Shown in pieces: positions 15,241 to 20,895 of a DNA stretch of 20,895 nt. This stretch comes from JBBIRM01 sp037441765 (lineage in GTDB: Bacteria > Desulfobacterota > BSN033 > UBA1163). Positions within the stretch are counted from its first letter, which is position 1; each line of letters starts with the position of its first letter. The notes beneath the pieces were generated by a model that had not been told where the DNA came from, ran no database searches, and worked only from the letters and a program-made list of their open reading frames with translations. The position numbers and the translations under genes are program-made. The stretch covers positions 1 through 20,895 of the forward strand of contig JBBIRM010000032.1 in NCBI GenBank assembly GCA_037441765.1, written 5' to 3'.

Positions 15241-15397
15241 AAGGAAGGAAGTGATTTCGACAATCTTTCCTTAATATGGGTGTTGATCTGCTTCCATGAA
15301 GGTTTTTTTAAGAAAGACTAAGAGTGCAATTTTAAATTTTAAATCCATTAAAAACGGTGCACTTTTAATTATTAAATGACACAATCAAATATCATTG

Positions 15398-15426
15398 TTG
15401 ACAATTAAAGAAAAGTTAATTATTAA
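15398..15426 (+). promoter_or_regulatory. Promoter of the second acyl-CoA dehydrogenase
   Basis: A perfect TTGACA (15398-15403) and TATTAA (15421-15426, four of six) are separated by 17 bases, 60 bases upstream of the ATG at 15487. The first T of the -35 box is the last base of the right 18-bp repeat of the MITE-like unit, so the promoter begins exactly at the element border. Confidence 0.5.
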
Positions 15427-15486
15427 ATCCTTAATTGATTTAGCCCATAAAACATTTAATGGGAGAGGGTGGGAGGATTTGGCAGG

Positions 15487-16638
15487 ATGGATTTCAACCT
15501 GACCACTGAGCAGAAGATGATCAGGGACCTCTGCCGAAATTTCGTAAAGAATGAGATTTCGCCTATTGCAGAGGAGATGGACCAAAAAGGAGAATTCCCT
15601 TACGAGGTCTGGAAAAAGATGGGGGATTTAGGAATTGTGGGGATTCCCATTCCTGAGGAATATGGTGGAGGCGGGTTGGACTGGCTATCTGCAATCATTG
15701 CCATTGAGGAGATAAGTAGAGGAGATGCCTCTTTAGGCGTTTCCCTCCTGGACACCGTTACCCTTCCAATGAACCTTCTCCTTACATTTGGCACAGAGGA
15801 ACAAAAAGAGAAGTACCTCATTCCATTAGCCACAGGTGAGAAGATCGGAGCATTTGGTTTGACAGAGGCACAGGCAGGATCAGATGCAAATGCGATCCAG
15901 ACCAGGGCTGTCTTGGATGGAGATGAATGGGTTATCAATGGAACAAAACAGTTTATTACCAATGCAGGTTTAAAACATAATAGCCTTGTGATCATTGCTG
16001 CAGTTACCGGAGAGGGAGAGGGGACCAGAAAGAGGATATCCAATATTATCGTGCCCACTGGGGTTGGAGGTTATAACTTTGGGGAAAAGTATAAGAAGAT
16101 AGGTTGGAGGGCCTCTGAGACAAGAGAACTCATCTTTGACGATTGCCGTGTTCCTAAGGAGAACATACTTGGTAATCCTGAAAAGGGATATGCTCAATTC
16201 ATGATGGCCCTTCAGACAAGCCGAATTGGTTTTGCCGCCCACTCTGTTGGTCTGGCGCAAGCCATTTTCGATGTCTCCCTCTCCTATGCCAGAGAGAGGG
16301 AACAGTTCGGTCGCCCCATAAGTAAATTTCAGGCTATTCAATTTAAACTATCCGATATGCTCATGGAGATAGAACTGGCAAGATTGATTACATATAAAGC
16401 CGCCTGGCATAAGGATCAAGGTGAGAATTATTTTGCCGCCTCTACCTTCGCAAAGATTTTTGCATCGGAGACCGCGAAGCGGTGTGCTGACCGAGGGGTT
16501 CAGATTCATGGAGGATATGGGTTGATGGATGAGTACCCAATCTCCCGCTATTGGCGAGAAGTGAAATTCGATGAAATATTAGATGGGACCTCAGAGATTC
16601 AAAGACTAAATGTAGCAAAAAAGGTCCTGAAACTTTGA
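15487..16638 (+). CDS. Acyl-CoA dehydrogenase with atypical active site
   Basis: A 383-residue FAD-dependent acyl-CoA dehydrogenase. It has the N-terminal helical domain (MDFNLTTEQKMIRDL), the flavin/substrate motif FGLTEAQAGSDANA, and YAREREQFGRPI in the C-terminal domain. The terminal motif is ILDGTSEIQR, so D366 replaces the catalytic Glu of the usual YEGT. Nor is there a Glu on the helix used by isovaleryl-type enzymes, where LQTSRIG is found. Another acidic residue, D89, lies in SLLDTVTLP. Asp-based variants are known among anaerobic alicyclic acyl-CoA dehydrogenases, so a cyclic or branched substrate is possible but unproven. ATG 15487 is preferred to GTG 15469, as ggagga (15472-15477) is 9 bases upstream. 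The gene stands alone, convergent with folE2. Confidence 0.9.
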   Translation: MDFNLTTEQKMIRDLCRNFVKNEISPIAEEMDQKGEFPYEVWKKMGDLGIVGIPIPEEYGGGGLDWLSAIIAIEEISRGDASLGVSLLDTVTLPMNLLLTFGTEEQKEKYLIPLATGEKIGAFGLTEAQAGSDANAIQTRAVLDGDEWVINGTKQFITNAGLKHNSLVIIAAVTGEGEGTRKRISNIIVPTGVGGYNFGEKYKKIGWRASETRELIFDDCRVPKENILGNPEKGYAQFMMALQTSRIGFAAHSVGLAQAIFDVSLSYAREREQFGRPISKFQAIQFKLSDMLMEIELARLITYKAAWHKDQGENYFAASTFAKIFASETAKRCADRGVQIHGGYGLMDEYPISRYWREVKFDEILDGTSEIQRLNVAKKVLKL

Positions 16639-16695
16639 ACTCCTCTTTAATCGGTAATCCATAAAGCCCAATCTTCAGACCGGGGATCAATGGGT

Positions 16696-17469
16696 TTAAT
16701 CCTTGGAGCCCCTCTCCACAAAGGCATAGGCGCTGTGGTTATGTATTGACTCAAAGTTTTCAGATTCAACTGTAAACCAGATAATATTTTTATCCTTCTT
16801 GAGTCTGCTTGCAATCTCCCTTACCACATCCTCAACAAACATCGGGTTTCCATAAGCCTTTTCAGTCACATATTTTTCATCAGGCCTCTTTAAGATCGAA
16901 TAGAGATCACAGGAAGCACATTCTTCAATCAGATGGATAATATCCTCAATCCAGATAAACTTTTTGAATCTTAGGTTGACTGTAACAAGTGACCTCTGGT
17001 TATGGGCTCCAAATTCACTGATCTCCTTCGAACAGGGACAAACCGTCGTGATGGGCACGACCACACCTACATAGAAATCTTCCTTCTCATTGCTTGAACC
17101 GCAGAATCGACAGACATACTCCATCAGACTTTTCGCCTTGGTGACAGGCGCTTCCTTTTCAATAAAGTATGGAAATTCTACCTCCAGATGAGCGCTTTTG
17201 GCCTTCAACTTTCGTTTCATCTCCGATAAAATTTTAGAGAAATTTTTAATAGCGATATCCCCCTTATATTTATTCAAGATCTCCACGAATCGGCTCATAT
17301 GTGTCCCTTTAAATTTATGGGGAAGATCCACATACATGTTGACGCTTGCCACTGTGTGCTGTACACCTTTGGCCTTATCCAGAACAGTGATCGGGTATCG
17401 AATATTTTTCACTCCTACTTTATTGATCTCAATTTTTCGAGAGTCCTTTTGATTCTGTACATCATTCAT
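16696..17469 (-). CDS. folE2: GTP cyclohydrolase FolE2 (type IB)
   Basis: Converts GTP to 7,8-dihydroneopterin triphosphate. The type IB family can use metals other than zinc. The 257-residue protein has C146 in VCPCSKEIS, H156 in GAHNQRS, E213 in VED and H243 in IHNH. These keep the spacing of the metal and catalytic residues known for FolE2 (C149, H159, E216 and H246 in the Neisseria enzyme). The ATG lies two bases after the queD stop and its ribosome-binding site is inside the end of queD. The product is the substrate of QueD, which supports a queuosine role, although it can also feed folate. Confidence 0.94.
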   Translation of the reverse strand: MNDVQNQKDSRKIEINKVGVKNIRYPITVLDKAKGVQHTVASVNMYVDLPHKFKGTHMSRFVEILNKYKGDIAIKNFSKILSEMKRKLKAKSAHLEVEFPYFIEKEAPVTKAKSLMEYVCRFCGSSNEKEDFYVGVVVPITTVCPCSKEISEFGAHNQRSLVTVNLRFKKFIWIEDIIHLIEECASCDLYSILKRPDEKYVTEKAYGNPMFVEDVVREIASRLKKDKNIIWFTVESENFESIHNHSAYAFVERGSKD

Positions 17470-17471
17470 CT

Positions 17472-17843
17472 TTATCTCCCATAATAGGTTGCGGAGGCGG
17501 TTTCCGATTCCCAGGCGGACACCTTTTTGAGGGCGACAGAATATCCCCTCAACTCCTTTTTTAATTGATCAAAGATATATTTGGCAATATTTTCGGAAGA
17601 TGGCTCCTTCCCTGAAAAATAGGGGAGATCATTGAGATAAGTGTGGTCAAGTGTTTTTAGAATCTTCTCCAACTTCTGTTTTAATATTGTAAAATCAATG
17701 ACGATCCCTTCCTGGTTTAACCGGGAGGAGGTGACCGAAACCTCAATCTTCCAGTTATGTCCATGGAGTTGTTCACATTTGCCGTGAAGGTATCGGAGCC
17801 TGTGGGCGCCTGAAAAATTGGAAGTAACCGTTAATTCAAACAC
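17472..17843 (-). CDS. queD: 6-carboxytetrahydropterin synthase QueD
   Basis: Turns dihydroneopterin triphosphate into 6-carboxy-5,6,7,8-tetrahydropterin, the first committed step towards queuosine in tRNA. The 123-residue protein carries zinc histidines H14, H27 and H29 and the catalytic C23 in HGKCEQLHGHNW. It also has DFTILK, LDHTYLND and the C-terminal WESETASATY. Length is normal. The start is GTG 17843 behind aaggag. It lies 67 bases after the glycerate kinase stop and 2 bases before folE2. The eukaryotic-type pyruvoyl-tetrahydropterin synthase is the alternative, but the motif set and folE2 neighbour favour QueD. Confidence 0.93.
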   Translation of the reverse strand: MFELTVTSNFSGAHRLRYLHGKCEQLHGHNWKIEVSVTSSRLNQEGIVIDFTILKQKLEKILKTLDHTYLNDLPYFSGKEPSSENIAKYIFDQLKKELRGYSVALKKVSAWESETASATYYGR

Positions 17844-17910
17844 GATTTTCTCCTTTTAAAACCAATATTCCAATATTTAATCATTCCATTGTTCCCTATT
17901 ATTTTCAGGT

Positions 17911-19259
17911 TCAATCCACTAATAAAATCCTCACATCCATTACATTGGTGCGGGTTGGGCCAGTGATAAGAAGGTCACCCAGGTTCTTAAAAAAATGATA
18001 AGAATCGTTGTTATTGAGATAGGTCTTTGGGTTCAACCCCANNNNNNNNNNNNNNNNNNNNNNNNNNNNNNNNNNNNNNNNNNNNTTGCTCCAGCTGCAT
18101 CCGTAGGCCCATCCGTTCCGTCTGTCCCTCCGCTCAATAAAACGACCTTTTGAAGTCCATCAATTTCAAAGGCACCTGCCAGACAAAACTCTTGGTTTCT
18201 TCCTCCAAGTCCATCGCCCAGAAGGGTAACGGTTGTCTCTCCCCCTGATAGGATACAGGCTGGTTTTGAGATGGGATGGTCGGTAAGGACTATCTCCCTT
18301 GCAATGGCTCCATGGAGTCGAGCAACTTCGCGTGTTTCTCCGATGATGGATGATGAAAGGATAAGAGTATGAAAACCGAATTTTTGGGCCTCAAGTTCAG
18401 CCCCTTGAAGGGCATCGATGTTTGAACCAATGATGAGATTGAAGACCTTCTCAAACATTTTTTCTCCTGGTTTGGGAGTCTCCTTAACTTTCTTTTCCTT
18501 CCCTAAAATAAGATGGTTTTTTATGGAGAAGGGGAGTTTCTCAGAAAGGTTATACTTTTCAATTATTTTTAGGGCTTCCTCAAAGGTTGAAAAATCGGGA
18601 ACCGTGGGCCCAGAGGCAATCATGTCAATAGGGTCTCCAACGACATCCGAGAGAATGAATGTGATGAGGGTTGATGGATATGCCCATCGAGCCAAACAAC
18701 CCCCTTTGATCTGAGAAATATGCTTTCGAATAGTGTTTATCTCCTTTATATCAGCTCCACAAGAAAGTAAGAGTTGTGTGATGATCTTTTTTTCTTCGAG
18801 ACTAATTCCCTCCACAGGGAGAGGGAGAAGAGCGGACCCGCCCCCAGATAAAAGAAAAAGTATAAGGTCTTTTTTTCCGCTCTGAATGAGTAAGTCCCTC
18901 ATTTTCCTCGCTCCTTCAATACCTTTGGAGTCAGGCAGAGGGTGGCCTGCCTCTATAACTTCGGTCAACCTCAATGGGATACCATGCCCGTATTTGGTTG
19001 TGATTAGGCCTCTGGTAATTCGATCCCCCAGTAGTTCTTCGATTGCCTGAGCCATGGAGCAAGAGGCTTTTCCTGTCCCAAAAAGGTAGATTTTTTCGAA
19101 TTGATCAAGGTCAAAGACTTTTTCTCCTTTAATGATAAGGCGATTCTTATCTATATGGATATTTTCTTTTAGCCTCCTGTAAGGATCCACCGAAGTGATG
19201 GATTTTAAAAAGATGGTTTTTGCGATTTTCCTCATCTCTTCAAGAGTAAATCCTGGCAA
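17911..19259 (-). CDS. Glycerate 2-kinase, MOFRL family (interrupted by assembly gap)
   Basis: Phosphorylates glycerate to 2-phosphoglycerate with ATP; older annotations call this family hydroxypyruvate reductase (TtuD). The N-terminal part has LFGTGKASCSMAQAIE, EAGHPLPDSKG and LLSGGGSALLPLP. The MOFRL domain shows CILSGGETTV, GGRNQEF and GGTDGTDGPTDAAGA, after which 44 N interrupt the gene. On the far side the frame resumes as GLNPKTYLNNNDSYHFF and ends TGPTRTNVMDVRILLVD with a stop at 17913-17911. An intact frame needs a multiple of three in the gap, so 44 is only an estimate and the apparent frameshift is an assembly artefact. Start is TTG 19259 with ggagga 6 bases upstream. Confidence 0.9.
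18042..18085. other. Assembly gap (44 N)
   Basis: A run of 44 N inside the MOFRL domain of the glycerate kinase. The flanks are both clearly coding in the same gene. Comparison with the usual family spacing between DAAGA and GLNP (about 13 codons) suggests the real missing sequence is nearer 36 bases. Confidence 0.97.
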
Positions 19260-19284
19260 TTAATTTCCTCCATTATTTGTGAAT

Positions 19285-19313
19285 TTTATAACTAAATAGT
19301 AATCAACTGTCAA
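19285..19313 (-). promoter_or_regulatory. Promoter of the glycerate kinase-queD-folE2 operon
   Basis: Read on the - strand, a perfect TTGACA (19313-19308) and TATAAA (19290-19285, five of six) are separated by exactly 17 bases. Transcription would start near 19278, about 20 bases before the TTG start at 19259. It is one of the best promoters in the window. The rest of the 19260-19520 divergent gap is A/T-rich, and I see no equally good promoter for xseA in it. Confidence 0.6.
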
Positions 19314-19520
19314 ATCGTTTAGCGGAAACCTGCCCAATTCATATAATCCCCCCTTAAGTGAGGGATTACTACATCTAATTTTCTTTTGTTGAATTTTATT
19401 TTTTAGAATGGTAGATTAACTAAAACAATATGTTTTATCAAATAATGATACAATACAAATGCTTTAAGGCCTTGATCCCATATCAAGATAATGAACCTTT
19501 TTTAAATCTAACGCATAATA

Positions 19521-20861
19521 ATGGAACTTCCTTTAAGATATATCCTCACCGTTACAGAACTCACTCAGGAGATCAAAGATATTCTTGAAGATAGGTTTCC
19601 TGATATCTGGGTCGAGGGGGAGATCTCTAACCTAAGAATTCCCCCTTCTGGACATATCTACTTCACTCTGAAGGATGACTTCAGTCAGATTCGTGCTGTC
19701 CTTTTTAAGACACAGGCTCGGACCATTCGGTTTCTTCTTGAAGATGGCCTTCAGGTCATCTGTAGAGGAAGGGTAAGTCTCTATGAAAAAAGGGGAGAGT
19801 ATCAACTCCTATTAGAAACGGTTGAGCCTAAAGGGATAGGTGCACTTCAACTGGCCTTTTTACAATTGAAAGAAAGACTCGAGAAAGAAGGGCTCTTTGA
19901 TCCATCTCGAAAGAGGCCAATTCCCTTCCTCCCTCAAACTATTGGGATTATTACCTCTCCCACTGGAGCGGTCATCCAGGATATGATCCAGATCATCCAT
20001 CGACGCTTTGAGAATGTTCGCCTCCTGCTCTACCCCGTTCGGGTTCAGGGAGAAGAGGCATCTCAGGAGATTGTGGAGGCCATTGAATACTTTAATAGCA
20101 GAAAGGATGTGGATGTCCTCATCGTTGGAAGGGGAGGTGGGTCTCTTGAAGACTTATGGGCTTTTAATGAAGAGATGGTGGCAAGGGCAATATACCACTC
20201 GAGGATTCCTATTATCTCAGCGGTTGGGCATGAAACCGACTATACCATTTCTGATTTTGTTGCAGACCTCAGAGCCCCAACCCCATCTGCTGCAGCAGAA
20301 CTGGTTGTTAGAGATAAAAAGGAATTGGCAACAACATTACAATACCTAATCACCCGATTAGAAACCCAGATGCTCCAGAAGATCGAAGACCTGAAGACAG
20401 ACCTTTTAACCCTTCAGAAGGGTTTGGTAAATCCAAGAAAGAGAGTTGAGATGGACCTGGAGAAAGTCAGGGATCTATCGAATAGAATTTTTCTGTTAGT
20501 TGCCTGGATTGTTAAAAATAAGAGGGAGGAATTCTCACATATTAATGATAGACTTTACTTGAGAAATCCAGTCCAACTTATTGAAAATTTTAAATTATTT
20601 GTCCTTGAAGAAAAAAGGCAATTGAATCAAAATCTTAGACATATTCTTCAGATAAAGAAACAGAAACTATTTGGAGTGATTGGGAAATTGGACTCCTTAA
20701 GCCCGTTATCAATCCTTAAGAGAGGATATAGTATCACTCGTAAATTGCCTTCGCTCAAGATTTTAAGGAGGTCTTCTGAGGTAGTAGAAGGGGAAAAGGT
20801 GGAGGTGAAACTTTATGAGGGAAGCCTTCTTTGCGATGTCGAAAAGACAACCCCTCACTGA
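19521..20861 (+). CDS. xseA: Exodeoxyribonuclease VII large subunit
   Basis: The large subunit of a single-strand-specific exonuclease that works with several copies of the small subunit XseB. The 446-residue protein begins with an OB-fold (IWVEGEISNLRIPPSGHIYF, about 29-48). The nuclease domain follows, with IGIITSPTGAVIQDM (141-155), the signature GRGGGSLEDLW (203-213), GHETD (236-240) and RAPTPSAAAE (251-260). A charged, probably coiled-coil region runs from about 262 to 400. ATG 19521 lacks a clear ribosome-binding site. The gene ends 34 bases before the window edge; xseB, often next, is not present. Confidence 0.95.
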   Translation: MELPLRYILTVTELTQEIKDILEDRFPDIWVEGEISNLRIPPSGHIYFTLKDDFSQIRAVLFKTQARTIRFLLEDGLQVICRGRVSLYEKRGEYQLLLETVEPKGIGALQLAFLQLKERLEKEGLFDPSRKRPIPFLPQTIGIITSPTGAVIQDMIQIIHRRFENVRLLLYPVRVQGEEASQEIVEAIEYFNSRKDVDVLIVGRGGGSLEDLWAFNEEMVARAIYHSRIPIISAVGHETDYTISDFVADLRAPTPSAAAELVVRDKKELATTLQYLITRLETQMLQKIEDLKTDLLTLQKGLVNPRKRVEMDLEKVRDLSNRIFLLVAWIVKNKREEFSHINDRLYLRNPVQLIENFKLFVLEEKRQLNQNLRHILQIKKQKLFGVIGKLDSLSPLSILKRGYSITRKLPSLKILRRSSEVVEGEKVEVKLYEGSLLCDVEKTTPH

Positions 20862-20878
20862 ATGGCGGGAAATTACCC

Positions 20879-20893
20879 GAATCGGGTAGGGAT
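20879..20893 (-). repeat. Terminal inverted repeat, right copy
   Basis: The exact reverse complement of 19-33. Here it forms part of a near-perfect palindrome, with seven-base arms tacccga (20874-20880) and tcgggta (20882-20888) around a single base. The left copy lacks the matching arm, so the two ends are related but not identical. It most likely belongs to a dispersed palindromic repeat that stopped the assembly. Confidence 0.55.
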
Positions 20894-20895
20894 AT

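Larger units (their letters stand above)
15006..15398. mobile_element. MITE-like element with long terminal inverted repeats
   Basis: The 18-base sequence at 15006-15023 is repeated exactly, in direct orientation, at 15381-15398. Immediately inside, 15024-15047 matches the reverse complement of 15357-15380 at 19 of 24 bases, ending in the shared core AAAAGTGCAC. A second copy of that core (15060-15069) has a degenerate counterpart near the right end (15324-15333). The 18-base repeat is itself an imperfect palindrome. The terminal inverted repeat may therefore be about 42 bases (33 matches), or the 18-mers may be a target duplication. The unit encodes no protein and carries hairpin arrays inside. 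No transposase is in the window. Confidence 0.55.

Noticed and set aside
18033..18088. Frameshift or premature stop in glycerate kinase
   Set aside because: It arises only because the 44-N gap is not a multiple of three. The flanking sequence resumes the same protein to its normal C-terminus at 17911.
1..20895. Circular replicon inferred from matching ends
   Set aside because: The matching ends are inverted, not direct, and the content is housekeeping chromosome genes.
20862..20895. Start of a new gene after xseA (ATG at 20861)
   Set aside because: Only eleven codons remain, they do not resemble XseB, and they coincide with the palindromic end repeat.

Overview
The window reads as one complete draft contig (it contains a 44-base run of N and a related 15-base inverted repeat at each end) from an anaerobic Gram-negative bacterium, most likely a member of the Desulfobacterota (former Deltaproteobacteria). 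The assignment is an inference. It rests on the gene order rpmF-plsX-fab genes-rpiB-deaminase-nrdR-ribD-ribE-ribBA-ribH-nusB, which resembles the arrangement I associate with Geobacter-like genomes, on two acyl-CoA dehydrogenases, and on purine-rich, moderate-GC coding strands with many TTG and GTG starts.

Region 1 (74-12676, + strand) is one long, tightly packed block behind a near-consensus promoter. It starts with a YceD/DUF177 protein and ribosomal protein L32. It then runs through phospholipid and fatty-acid synthesis (plsX, fabD, fabG, acpP, fabF), rpiB, dCMP deaminase and the repressor gene nrdR. The full riboflavin pathway set follows (ribD, ribE, ribBA, ribH), then nusB and a stand-alone M17-type N-terminal domain protein. 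An acyl-CoA dehydrogenase sits exactly where fabH is usually found, and no fabH is present in the window.

Region 2 (12666-14696) holds a degraded C-terminal remnant of a sugar-nucleotide epimerase/decarboxylase on the - strand, then ilvE with its own promoter. Convergent to ilvE lie plsY and a tRNA-Pro(CGG). PlsX and PlsY together supply the acyl-phosphate route to lysophosphatidic acid.

Region 3 (14697-15486) is an approximately 790-base gene-free stretch packed with repeats. It contains a roughly 220-bp inverted-repeat unit, and a 393-bp MITE-like unit with long imperfect terminal inverted repeats and 18-bp direct repeats at its ends. Inside the 393-bp unit are three tandem 38-bp hairpin repeats. 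The right border of this unit touches the promoter of the next gene.

Region 4 (15487-20861) begins with a second acyl-CoA dehydrogenase that has Asp where the catalytic Glu is expected. A probable - strand operon follows: glycerate 2-kinase, queD and folE2. FolE2 and QueD are consecutive steps towards queuosine. The divergent xseA ends close to the contig edge; xseB is not in the window.

The observations most worth following up are the atypical second acyl-CoA dehydrogenase, the acyl-CoA dehydrogenase in the fabH position, the His-to-Gln change in the RibB domain, and the composite repeat region. I see no CRISPR array, defence system, prophage or transposase gene.
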